Source of the DNA: Streptomyces sp. NRRL F-5122
Lineage (GTDB): Bacteria; Actinomycetota; Actinomycetes; Streptomycetales; Streptomycetaceae
Direction: 5' to 3'
DNA: 64,000 nucleotides
Assembly (NCBI RefSeq): GCF_001507435.1
Contig: NZ_LMWH01000150.1
Span: 73,480-137,479 of the forward strand
The notes below the pieces were generated by a model, which was not told where the DNA came from, searched no databases, and saw only the letters and a program-made list of their open reading frames with translations. Below, one piece after another: positions 1-8,033 of the stretch (its first letter is position 1; each line of letters opens with the position of its first letter). A program made the position numbers and the translations under genes.

Positions 1-1
1 G

Positions 2-199
2 AGCGTCTGGCACGACGGGACGGAACGCCGAGCGGAGAACTTCCGGGTCGTCGGCTACCCCACCAGCCGCGGCTCCGCCGCGTCCTACTACCCCGAGACC
101 AACGTGCTGGTCCCGCTGGACAGCGTCGCCGACATCAGCAACTGCCCCACGTCCAAGGGCGTGGTGGTTCGTCTGGAAGCGGCACGCACACCCGCCTGA
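2..199 (+). CDS. FdhF/YdeP-type molybdopterin oxidoreductase, C-terminal end (partial)
   Basis: Only the last 65 residues are inside the window; the gene enters from the left edge and stops at TGA 197-199. The visible tail reads FRVVGYPTSRGSAASYYPET, followed by NVLVPLDSVADISN and PTSKGVVVRLE. This resembles the MopB-C end of the FdhF/YdeP family of formate-dehydrogenase-like molybdopterin oxidoreductases. Those are cytoplasmic enzymes binding a bis-pterin molybdenum cofactor. The substrate cannot be told from this fragment, and the cofactor and Fe-S motifs lie outside the window. A LysR gene follows on the same strand after about 130 bases. The family call rests on the tail alone. Confidence 0.7.
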   Translation, partial: SVWHDGTERRAENFRVVGYPTSRGSAASYYPETNVLVPLDSVADISNCPTSKGVVVRLEAARTPA

Positions 200-326
200 C
201 CCGGACGCCGGCCACGGCACCGTCCCGTGCTCGCCCGGGCCTCGTCGGCCGTCGCCGACGAAGCGCGGCACGACGGGACGCGGGCCGCGTTTGGCGTTCG
301 GCCCTGCCGTCGGGTACATCCATGAG

Positions 327-1253
327 GTGCTGTTCCGCCAACTCGAGTACCTGGTCGCCCTCTCGCGCGAGCGTCACTTCGCCCGCGCCGCGCAGGCCTG
401 TTTCGTCTCCCAGCCCGCTCTCTCCGAGGCCGTCAGAAAGCTGGAGGAAGAACTGGACGTACCGCTGGTCCGCCGCGGCCGGAAGTACGAGGGCCTCACG
501 CCCGAGGGCGAACGCATCGTGGTGTGGGCGCAGCGGATCCTCGCCGATCGCGACGCCCTCAAGAACGAGGTCGGCGCCCTGCGTACCGGGCTGAGCGGCC
601 GGATGCGGATCGGCTCGGTGCCCACCGCGTCCGGCGCCGTCTCACTGCTGACCGGCCCGTTCTGCGCGGCACACCCACTGGTGACCGTGGAGGTGATAGC
701 GGACCTGCAGTCGGAGGAAATTCTCCGGCAGTTGCAGAACTTCGAGATCGACGCCGGGATCACCTATCTGCACAACGGCCTCTCGGAGCATTTCCAGGCG
801 GTGCCGATGTACGAGGAGCGGTATGTGCTGCTGACCACCGCCGCCGACGGCGGCGCCCGTTCGACGGCCACCTGGGCGGACGCCTCGACGCTCCCGCTGT
901 GCCTGCTGACCGAGGCCATGCAGGGGCGCAAGGTCCTGGACGGGGTGTTCGCGGAGGCCGGGCTGCGGCCCTCGCCCCGGCTGGAGACCGATTCGGTGGC
1001 CACGCTGTTCGCCCATGTCAGGACGGGCCTGTGGGCAAGCATCGTGCCGCACACATGGCTGCATGTCTTCGGCGTCCCGCAGGGCATGCGCGCGGTGCCG
1101 ATGGTCGAACCGGCCCGTTCCGTGCCGGTCGGTCTGGTGGTCACCACCCGGGAGCCGGGATCGGTCATGGCCCGCGCCCTGGCGGACGTCGCCCGGCACA
1201 CCGACGTCGCCGCCGCGCTTGAGCGCCTTCCCGGGGAGTCCGGAGCCCGGTAG
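327..1253 (+). CDS. LysR-family transcriptional regulator
   Basis: This is a 308-residue LysR-type regulator. The N-terminal winged helix-turn-helix (about residues 1-60) includes FRQLEYLVALSRERHFARAA and VSQPALSEAVRKLEEEL. The rest is a two-lobe effector domain with GRMRIGSVPTASGAV at its start, and the total length is normal for the family. I chose GTG 327 because the HTH normally begins within a few residues of the start; an in-frame TTG at 291 would add 12 atypical residues. It lies directly downstream of the oxidoreductase tail, so it may regulate that gene. No effector can be assigned. It converges on the M20 gene. Confidence 0.9.
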   Translation: MLFRQLEYLVALSRERHFARAAQACFVSQPALSEAVRKLEEELDVPLVRRGRKYEGLTPEGERIVVWAQRILADRDALKNEVGALRTGLSGRMRIGSVPTASGAVSLLTGPFCAAHPLVTVEVIADLQSEEILRQLQNFEIDAGITYLHNGLSEHFQAVPMYEERYVLLTTAADGGARSTATWADASTLPLCLLTEAMQGRKVLDGVFAEAGLRPSPRLETDSVATLFAHVRTGLWASIVPHTWLHVFGVPQGMRAVPMVEPARSVPVGLVVTTREPGSVMARALADVARHTDVAAALERLPGESGAR

Positions 1254-1393
1254 CGCCGGCCGGCTCGCACAGCGACACGTTCCCGCGGGGACCGCGTCAA
1301 CCGCGTACGGGCGGCCGTCGGTACGGGCGTATGCCCCCGGCCTGCCGCCATGACCGACGGCGCCGGGGCGCCGGCCGGCGTCCCGGACACCGA

Positions 1394-2671
1394 TCACCTC
1401 GTGCCGGCCGTCCGGAGCACGGCGAGCACGACGGTCCGTGCCACATCGACGATGTCCGGGATCCGTACCTGCTCCTCGGCACTGTGGGCCAGACGTACGT
1501 CGCCGGGGCCGAACTGCAGGGTCGGAACGCCCGCCGCCGTGTACAGCCTCAGATCGCTTCCGTACGGCGCTCCGCGCTCGCGCGGTCCCGGGCGGCCGGT
1601 GGCGTCGGCGAAGGCGTCCCGGACGATGTCGCGCAGCGGGTGGCCGATCGGGAGCCGTCCGGGGGCGAACTGGCCGCCGGGCCAGCTCACCTCCACCGGA
1701 TGGTCGCGCAGCCACGGGTCGGACGCGCACACCTTCGCGATGTGCTCCTCCAGATGGGCACGTGCGGCATCGGGATGCTCGTCCAGACGAACCCCCAACC
1801 GCCCCTCGGCGACCAGGCGGTCGGGCACGCTGCTCGCCCAGTCGCCCGAGCGCAGGGTGCCCACCGACAGTGCGTAGGGGATGCGGTACTCGGCCATCAG
1901 CGGGTCCGGGTACGTGTTGCGCTCGGCCTCCAGCCGGGCCAGGGCCCGGTGGACCGGAAGGTAGGCGTCGATGGCGCTGACACCCGCGTCGCGCGAGCCG
2001 GCGTGGGCAGAGACACCGGGTACGGCGAGACGGAAGGTCAGCGCCCCGGCATTGGCGGTCACGAGGGTGCTGCCGGTGGGTTCGGTGATGAGGCACGCGT
2101 CTGCGGTGTGGCCGCGCTGGAGCGTACCGAAAGCGCCGAGCCCGCCGTCCTCCTCGCCGACCACGAAGTGGGCCGCCACCCGCCCGCGCAGCCGGATCCC
2201 GCTAGCCCGGATCGCGGTCATCGCGGCGAGATGGGCCACCAGCCCGGCCTTCATGTCGCAGGCGCCCCGGCCGTACACCGTGTCCCCCGCGACCCTCGGC
2301 ACGAACGGGTCGCCTTCCCACCGCCCCAGGTCCCCCGGCGGTACGACGTCCACATGCCCCTGGAGGATCACGGTCGGTCCGTCACCGCCGTCGTCCGTGG
2401 CGGCCACCAGCCCCCAGGCCTCCTCCCGGGGCGCCTCGGCTCCCGGGAATCCGGGATGGGCGCGCAGTCCTGGCAGATCCATGGACCACAGATCCACGTC
2501 GAGCCCGAGTCGTCCCAGCCGCCCGGCCAGGTCGTGCTGGATCTCGGCCTCGGCCGCGGTCCCGGTCACGCTCGGGATCGCGATCAGTTCCAGCAGCGTC
2601 CGGACGATGGCGGCCTCGTCGACCTGCGCCAGCGCGGAGGCCTCTTCGGCGGTGAACCCTGCTGTGGCCAT
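1394..2671 (-). CDS. M20-family metallopeptidase/deacylase (ArgE/DapE-like)
   Basis: This 425-residue protein is a di-zinc M20 hydrolase. The metal and catalytic motifs appear in order: GHVDVVPPG, GRGACDMKAGLVAHLA, VVGEEDGG, TEPT, and a late H in RLAHSAEEQV. SAHAGSRD begins the dimerisation domain. Length and order match ArgE/DapE/ACY1 deacylases, which cleave amide bonds of N-acylated amino acids or small peptides in the cytoplasm. Start ATG 2671 is preceded on the minus strand by a GGGAGCAACC-type ribosome binding site. It is divergent from the dioxygenase/HD fusion gene, sharing a 230-base intergenic region, so it could belong to the same pathway. The real substrate is unknown. Confidence 0.88.
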   Translation of the reverse strand: MATAGFTAEEASALAQVDEAAIVRTLLELIAIPSVTGTAAEAEIQHDLAGRLGRLGLDVDLWSMDLPGLRAHPGFPGAEAPREEAWGLVAATDDGGDGPTVILQGHVDVVPPGDLGRWEGDPFVPRVAGDTVYGRGACDMKAGLVAHLAAMTAIRASGIRLRGRVAAHFVVGEEDGGLGAFGTLQRGHTADACLITEPTGSTLVTANAGALTFRLAVPGVSAHAGSRDAGVSAIDAYLPVHRALARLEAERNTYPDPLMAEYRIPYALSVGTLRSGDWASSVPDRLVAEGRLGVRLDEHPDAARAHLEEHIAKVCASDPWLRDHPVEVSWPGGQFAPGRLPIGHPLRDIVRDAFADATGRPGPRERGAPYGSDLRLYTAAGVPTLQFGPGDVRLAHSAEEQVRIPDIVDVARTVVLAVLRTAGTR

Positions 2672-2870
2672 GGGGGGTTGCTCCCGTCACTTGTGTGCTG
2701 TCCACTGCGGAAGGCTCGGCATCTCCGGATGCTAAGGGCCGGGCGACGGCGCCTTCAATGTCCATGTCCGGCCGTCGACGCCGGCTCCCGCGTGCCGCCG
2801 CGAGAGCGGGGTTCGCCGCATCGCCACTTTGCGGTCACCTTCCCGACGTGTGCGCCTGTGACCGTCGCAG

Positions 2871-2888
2871 AAGTTGGCTATACAACTT
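2871..2888. promoter_or_regulatory. Candidate GntR (HutC/PhnF-type) operator upstream of the dioxygenase/HD gene
   Basis: AAGTTGGCTATACAACTT is an inverted repeat (AAGTTG / CAACTT) ending 17 bases before the start codon at 2906 and just before the ribosome binding site GAGGAG at 2895-2900. Read on the other strand, AAGTTGTATAGCCAACTT matches the site at 9851-9868 at 14 of 18 positions. The core GTATAGCC resembles the GTMTAKAC consensus of HutC-subfamily GntR regulators. A repressor bound here would block transcription entry. The likely ligand is the GntR protein encoded at 5139-5918. Confidence 0.7.
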
Positions 2889-2905
2889 TTCCCCGAGGAG
2901 TGAAC

Positions 2906-4543
2906 GTGTCCGCCCTGCCCACCTTCCCGATCGGCGATCTGCCGGCGATGTGGCTCCGCGACAACTGCCCCTGTGCCGAGTGCCGCGATCCCCGCTCCGG
3001 ACAGAAGCTGTTCCAGATCACCGCCCTGCCCACCGGGCTGCGGGTGGGCAGGGCGGGCACCGCCGCGGGTACCCCCGACCCCGCCGTCGAGGTCGTCTGG
3101 CAGCCCGACGGGCACCGCTCCGTGTACCCGGTGGCCTGGCTGGCCGCCAACCGCCCCGGCCGCACCGACCACGGTGATCTGCGCACCGAGCACGGCAAGG
3201 AGCTGTGGACGGCCCGTGACATCGCTGGACGGCTGCCCGCGGCCGACTGGGCGGACTACCTCGACAAGCCCGGTGTGCGGGCGCGGATGCTCGAGTCCGT
3301 GCTGCGGCTGGGCTTCATGCTGCTGCGTGAGGTGCCGCAGCGCGAGGAGCAGGTGCTCGAGGTCGCGGAGACCTTCGGCTACGTCCGCGAGACCAACTAC
3401 GGGAAGCTCTTCGACGTGCGCGTCGAACCCGACCCGAACAACCTCGCCTTCACCTCGGTCGCCATCACCCCGCACACCGACAACCCGTACCGCGACCCGG
3501 TGCCGACGCTTCAGCTGCTGCACTGCCTGGTCAACGACGCGGACGGCGGCGACTCCGGTCTCGTCGACGGCTTCGCGGCGGCCGCGATGCTGCGCCGCGA
3601 GGACCCCGAGGCGTTCGAGGTGCTCACCCGCACGCCCGTCCCCTTCGTCTTCCGCGACGCGGGGACGGAACTGCGCGCCGACCGCCCGCTGATCGGCACC
3701 GACTCGCTGGGCCGGGTGCGCGAGGTGCGCTTCAACAACCGTTCGATCAGCACCCTGAGGCTGCCCGCCGAAGAGCTGGAGCACTTCTACGCGGCCTACC
3801 GCACCTTCGCCGAACTGCTGCTCCGCCCCGAGCTCCAGCTCGACCTGCGACTCACCCCGGGCGACTGCCTGGTCTTCGACAACACCCGGCTGCTGCACGC
3901 CCGCACGGCGTTCGCCCAGGACGGTGCACGCCACCTCCAGGGCTGCTACGCCGACCTGGACGGGCTGGCGGGCGCGCTGGCGGTACTGCGCCGCGCGGAC
4001 ACCCTGGAGCCTGTGGTCGAGATGTTCGCCGGGGCGGGGACGGCGGAGTACCTGGGCGAGCCCGTCACCATGGCCCAGCACATGCTGCAGGCGGGTGCCA
4101 GGGCGGAGGCCGCCGGTGCCCCGCCGCACCTGGTGGCCGCAGCCCTGCTGCACGACCTCGGACACGTCGACGGCGAGGTCGTCACCGGTCTGGAGCTGAT
4201 GGCCGGCACGGACAACCGGCACAGCCACACCGGCGCCGACCTGCTGGGCCGCTGGTTCGGGCCCGAGGTCACCGAGCCGGTGCGGCTGCACGTGGCCGCC
4301 AAGCGCTATCTGTGCGCGGTGGAGCCGGACTACTACGACCAGCTGTCCGAGGCTTCCAAGTACACGCTGAAGGTCCAGGGCGGTGTAATGACTCCTGAGC
4401 AGGCGGCCGAGTTCGCCGCGCTGCCCGGCGCCGCCGACGCCGTCGCCGTCCGCCGCTGGGACGAGCAGGCGAAGGACCCGAACGCCGACACACCCCCGTT
4501 CGCGCACTTCCTTCCGCTGCTTGCGGCGCTGGTGCGCGGCTAG
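2906..4543 (+). CDS. Fused Fe(II)/2-oxoglutarate dioxygenase and HD-domain mixed-valent diiron oxygenase (TmpA-TmpB / PhnY-PhnZ-like)
   Basis: This 545-residue protein joins two enzymes usually made separately. Residues 1 to about 110 form a gamma-butyrobetaine-hydroxylase-like N-domain with the zinc motif NCPCAECRDP. Residues 110-375 are a TauD-type domain with iron ligands HTD (about residue 190) and LLHARTAF. From about residue 380 comes an HD domain with all PhnZ-type ligands: EYLGE (Tyr and Glu three apart), QHM, LLHDLGH (about residue 416), NRHSH, RLHV and RRWDEQAK. In the PhnY/PhnZ and TmpA/TmpB pathways the dioxygenase hydroxylates the carbon next to phosphonate, and the HD enzyme cleaves C-P to release phosphate and glycine or glycine betaine. 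The GBBH-like N-half favours a trimethylated substrate (TmpAB), which is an inference. GTG 2906 follows GAGGAG. Confidence 0.85.
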   Translation: MSALPTFPIGDLPAMWLRDNCPCAECRDPRSGQKLFQITALPTGLRVGRAGTAAGTPDPAVEVVWQPDGHRSVYPVAWLAANRPGRTDHGDLRTEHGKELWTARDIAGRLPAADWADYLDKPGVRARMLESVLRLGFMLLREVPQREEQVLEVAETFGYVRETNYGKLFDVRVEPDPNNLAFTSVAITPHTDNPYRDPVPTLQLLHCLVNDADGGDSGLVDGFAAAAMLRREDPEAFEVLTRTPVPFVFRDAGTELRADRPLIGTDSLGRVREVRFNNRSISTLRLPAEELEHFYAAYRTFAELLLRPELQLDLRLTPGDCLVFDNTRLLHARTAFAQDGARHLQGCYADLDGLAGALAVLRRADTLEPVVEMFAGAGTAEYLGEPVTMAQHMLQAGARAEAAGAPPHLVAAALLHDLGHVDGEVVTGLELMAGTDNRHSHTGADLLGRWFGPEVTEPVRLHVAAKRYLCAVEPDYYDQLSEASKYTLKVQGGVMTPEQAAEFAALPGAADAVAVRRWDEQAKDPNADTPPFAHFLPLLAALVRG

Positions 4544-4632
4544 CGGTACGCGACGGCGCGTCCCGGGGGTTGCGCCCCTCGCCCCGCCTTCACCGGGGGG
4601 CGGCCGGAAACGCTGCGATCCCGGTGCGGAGC

Positions 4633-5139
4633 TCAGGACGTGCCGGGACCGCGGTGTTCGATCGTGCGGATCCGTTCGGACGCAAGCCGGCGGATGCGCT
4701 TCGTGCGTCCCTCGGTGGCGAGGCGATGGAGCACCGCGCGTTCGTCCGAGGAGCCCGCGAGGCCCAACTGGAGCCAGTCCGACCAGGAGTCCTGGACGGA
4801 CGGGTCGTCGAGCAGCGCGGTCACCGAGTCGCCCTGGAGCACGGCGAGTTCCCGCGCGCGGCATGTGGCGTAGGCCCGGCTGCGGTCGTTACCCAGCCGG
4901 TCGATCCAGGACGGACGCTCGGAGGGCGGGAGACCGCCGAGAAGGTGCAGGACGATGCCGAGGGAGATGCTGTCGAGGGGCTCCAGGGCCACGACGTCGA
5001 ACAGATCCGGCAGATGCGCGGGGTCGTCCAGGGCGTCGCGGTACACGGCCCATCGGTCGTGCTCGTCCGAGGGGTCACCGGGGTCGACACCGAGGCGACC
5101 GGCCAGGACGGCCAGGACGGCTTCGAGATCCGCGGGCAT
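4633..5139 (-). CDS. Hypothetical protein translationally coupled to the GntR gene
   Basis: This is a 168-residue protein of unknown function starting MPADLEAVLAVLAGRLGVDP. Its ATG (5137-5139) overlaps the stop of the upstream GntR gene in a TGATG arrangement, so the two are translationally coupled. It is acidic in the first half and arginine-rich at the C-terminus (EGRTKRIRRLASERIR). No signal peptide or membrane segment is seen. The helical, leucine-rich pattern suggests a small globular protein, possibly HEAT-like, but I do not recognise a family. Its position as last gene of the EEP-PLC-GntR strand suggests a role linked to that unit. Confidence 0.75.
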   Translation of the reverse strand: MPADLEAVLAVLAGRLGVDPGDPSDEHDRWAVYRDALDDPAHLPDLFDVVALEPLDSISLGIVLHLLGGLPPSERPSWIDRLGNDRSRAYATCRARELAVLQGDSVTALLDDPSVQDSWSDWLQLGLAGSSDERAVLHRLATEGRTKRIRRLASERIRTIEHRGPGTS

Positions 5140-5918
5140 CAGGCCGTTCCCGTACCCGGCCTGTGGCGCCGGCCCAAGGTGGAGGTGGCGACGGAGTTGT
5201 GGACCGTGAAGGAGATGGTGCCGGGCAGATAGCGGTCCTCGGACCACTCCACCGGGACTCCCTCCGGATCCGTGGTGCGGCGGCGCTCGCGCAACAGGAC
5301 CTGACCCGGCGGGCAGTCCAGCAGCCGGGCGTCGTCGGCGTCGGCCCACGCGAGGTCGATCGTGTGGTCGGCGTCGGTGAAGAGCACGCCGTGCGCGACC
5401 AGGGCCTCCGTGTGCGAGACGGTGTCCGGCGGCAGTTCGGCCACCAATGCGCCGACCCGGGCCGGATAGAGCGACCGCTCGACCATGACCGGCTCTCCGG
5501 ACAGCGTCCGCAGCCGCAGCACCAGATACACCTCCGCCCCTTCCTCCAGGCCCAGTTGGTCGGCCTCGACGGGCTCGGCGGGTCGGCGCACCACACGGTC
5601 CACCCGTCCCCCCGGCGTCTGGCCGGTGGAGCGCGCCCAGTTGGTGAAGCTCAGCAGTTCCGAGAAGCTCTGCGCCCGGGGCCCACCGAGCACCGTGCGC
5701 CGTGTGCCGCGCCGCGAGGTGACCAGTCCGTCGGAACGCAGCACGGCCAGCGCGTGCCGGATCGTGCCCCGGGAGACGCCGTAGCGCTCGGCGAGCGTCC
5801 CCTCCGGGGGAAGCTTCGCGCCGATGGCGTACTCACCCGCGATGATGGCCTCGCGGAGTTCGGCGGCGACCTTGCGGTAACGAAGGTCGCTGTCCGGGGT
5901 GCCCTGCTCCTGCCCCAC
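5139..5918 (-). CDS. GntR-family regulator with UTRA ligand-binding domain (HutC/PhnF subfamily)
   Basis: This is a 259-residue cytoplasmic DNA-binding protein. The N-terminal winged helix (about residues 10-75) contains KVAAELREAIIAGEYAIGAK, TLAERYGVSRGTIRHAL and TSRRGTRRTVL. The C-terminal half is a UTRA domain with LVLRLRTLSGEPVMVERSLY and a late RERRRTTDPEGVPVEWSEDR. This is the architecture of PhnF and HutC, which bind GTMTAKAC-like palindromes. Two matching sites lie at 2871-2888 and 9851-9868, next to the dioxygenase/HD gene and the EEP-PLC operon, so I infer it represses both until a small ligand accumulates. It follows the PLC gene after 114 bases and overlaps the next gene by one base. 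Confidence 0.92.
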   Translation of the reverse strand: MGQEQGTPDSDLRYRKVAAELREAIIAGEYAIGAKLPPEGTLAERYGVSRGTIRHALAVLRSDGLVTSRRGTRRTVLGGPRAQSFSELLSFTNWARSTGQTPGGRVDRVVRRPAEPVEADQLGLEEGAEVYLVLRLRTLSGEPVMVERSLYPARVGALVAELPPDTVSHTEALVAHGVLFTDADHTIDLAWADADDARLLDCPPGQVLLRERRRTTDPEGVPVEWSEDRYLPGTISFTVHNSVATSTLGRRHRPGTGTA

Positions 5919-6032
5919 CGTCTCTCCTGGACTGCTCGTGTCGTGCGGGCCGTCCGTGCGGCCGGCTCCCGACCCTACCCGGCGGGGGTTCGGGCCGGGG
6001 CGCGGCCCGGCCCGAACCCCCGCCGGCGCGCC

Positions 6033-8003
6033 TCACAGGGAGTGGACGGTTCCCGCGTACCGCTGGAGGAAGCGGGTCCCGGTGCCCGCCGTCACGGTGA
6101 CGTCGTAGCGTCCCTCATCGGTGCGCCACGTCACCCGGGTGCGGTCGCCCGCCTTCACCCGGACGGTCTGCTCCTTGCCGGCGAAGTCGTTCGGCGTGAG
6201 CGTGAAGGCCACGTCGGTACCGCCGTCGTTGCGGAGGTCGAACTCCACCGTCGCGTCCGATGGCCGCCCGGAGCGCCGAAGGGCCGCCGTGACCGTCGGC
6301 ACCGCGACATCGTCCTGGCCCTCGCGGACCAGGGTGCCGGAGAACCGGCGGACGAACCCGTCGGCGCCGTACACGGAGAAGTCGTAGCGGCCGTCGGTGG
6401 CCGCCGCGTCCCAGATGTACGTGCGCGACGAACGCGCCGGGACCGTGAAGGGCGTACCGGTGAAGGGCAGGGCGACGTTCGGCAGCACGGTGAAGTGGTA
6501 GCCGACGCTGCCGTCGTTGGTGAGCGTGCAGGTGACCTTGCCGGTGGCGCGGTCGGCCTTCACGTCCGCCCAGGGCAGGTAGGGCAGCGGGCGGTGCGGG
6601 CGCAGGCCCTCCTCCTGCCCAGGCATGGACTGCTCCGTGGGGAGCTTCACGCCCGGCAGGGAGTTGCCGGCGTCCGCCTTCGCCATGAGCGCGACCGTGT
6701 CCGGGAGCACCGGGATGCTGTAGTCGGGCTTGGTGAAGTCGAAGCAGCTGGTCAGGTCACCGCAGACGGTGCGCCGCCAGTCGGAGATGTTGGGCTCCTT
6801 CACGCCGGTCACCTGCTCGAGGAACCGCAGCACCGACGTGTGGTCGAAGACCTGGGAGTTGACCCAGCCGCCGCGGGACCACGGCGACACGACCCACAGC
6901 GGCACCCGGCTGCCCAGGCCGATGGCCTTGCCGTTGGCGAACTCGTCCTTGGTGCCCGGCTCGGGGAACGGCGGGATGACGTGGTCGAAGTAGCCGTCGT
7001 TCTCGTCGTACATGAGGAGGAAGACGGTGTGCTTCCACACGTCGGGGTTGGAGAACAGAGACTGCAGCGCGGTGTTGACCCAGTGGGCGCCGTAGTCGGG
7101 GCTGGCCGCGGGGTGTTCGCAGAACAGGTAGGGCGCCACCAGCCAGGAGACAGTCGGCAGGGTGCCGTCCTTGCAGTGCTGGTCGAACGCCGTGAGGTCG
7201 AACTTCGTCATGGCGTTGATGTAGCGGGGGTCGTCCTTGGGGAACTCGTGGAACTGCTTGAAGTACGACAGCGCGTTGTCGTCGTAGTCGCCGTTGCGGT
7301 CGTCCGAGCCATCAGGGTTGTGGTAGACGCGCCAGCTGATTCCGGCCTGCTCCAGGCGTTCGGCGTAGGTCGTCCAGTCCGCGACCGGGTTGCCGGTCAC
7401 CGGTGTGTTGTCGGTCCAGGGGCCGGTGGTGCCGTCGACGCCGGGGCCGGCGGTGCCGGTCCACAGGTAGAGGCGGTTGGGATCGGTGGGGCCGTTCAGC
7501 GAGCAGAAGTAGCCGTCGCAGAGGGTGAAGGAGTCGGCCAGGGCGTACTGGTAGGGGATGTCCTCGCGGGTGAAGTACCCCATGGTGCGCTCGCCCTTGG
7601 CGGAGACCCACTTGTCCATGGCGCCGCCGTTGACGGCGCTGTGGCCGCTGTCCCAGTCGTGCGGGAGGCCGCCCGCGTTCTGCGCGTTGTACTTCGTGGT
7701 GTCCATGCGGAAGGGCAGCAGGTAGCCCTCCTTGCGTCCGCGGTCGGGCTGGCGGAACACCGTGTCGCCGCCTGCGAGCGCGGTCGCCTGGCGGTCGCCG
7801 AAGCCGCGTACACCGCTGAGGGTGCCGAAGTAGTGGTCGAAGCTGCGGTTCTCCTGCATCAGGATGACGACGTGCTTGACGTCGGTGATGCTGCCGTGCC
7901 GGGGGTCGCGACCCGCGGCCTCCGCCGTGCCGGGGAGTCCGGCCGCGACGGCGGCTCCGGCTGCGGTGGTGCCTATGAAGGTGCGGCGGCTGATCTCGGT
8001 CAT
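6033..8003 (-). CDS. Tat-exported phospholipase C, phosphocholine-specific type
   Basis: This 656-residue protein begins with a twin-arginine signal (SRRTFIGTTAAGAAVAAG) ending near AEAAG at about residue 30. The catalytic alkaline-phosphatase-like domain starts with VKHVVILMQENRSFDHYFGT and includes YDENDGYFDHVIPPFPEPG and FCEHPAASPDYG. Two C-terminal beta-sandwich repeats follow, as in Pseudomonas PlcH/PlcN and other non-haemolytic PLCs. The enzyme would hydrolyse choline phospholipids outside the cell to diacylglycerol and phosphocholine. It is the second gene of a two-gene operon, 30 bases after the EEP gene. Context with an organophosphonate-type oxygenase and shared operator suggests phosphorus or choline scavenging. 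A relic of a second copy lies at 11230-11463. Confidence 0.93.
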   Translation of the reverse strand: MTEISRRTFIGTTAAGAAVAAGLPGTAEAAGRDPRHGSITDVKHVVILMQENRSFDHYFGTLSGVRGFGDRQATALAGGDTVFRQPDRGRKEGYLLPFRMDTTKYNAQNAGGLPHDWDSGHSAVNGGAMDKWVSAKGERTMGYFTREDIPYQYALADSFTLCDGYFCSLNGPTDPNRLYLWTGTAGPGVDGTTGPWTDNTPVTGNPVADWTTYAERLEQAGISWRVYHNPDGSDDRNGDYDDNALSYFKQFHEFPKDDPRYINAMTKFDLTAFDQHCKDGTLPTVSWLVAPYLFCEHPAASPDYGAHWVNTALQSLFSNPDVWKHTVFLLMYDENDGYFDHVIPPFPEPGTKDEFANGKAIGLGSRVPLWVVSPWSRGGWVNSQVFDHTSVLRFLEQVTGVKEPNISDWRRTVCGDLTSCFDFTKPDYSIPVLPDTVALMAKADAGNSLPGVKLPTEQSMPGQEEGLRPHRPLPYLPWADVKADRATGKVTCTLTNDGSVGYHFTVLPNVALPFTGTPFTVPARSSRTYIWDAAATDGRYDFSVYGADGFVRRFSGTLVREGQDDVAVPTVTAALRRSGRPSDATVEFDLRNDGGTDVAFTLTPNDFAGKEQTVRVKAGDRTRVTWRTDEGRYDVTVTAGTGTRFLQRYAGTVHSL

Positions 8004-8033
8004 GGGTGCAAGGTCCTTCAGGTCGTTCGGGGG

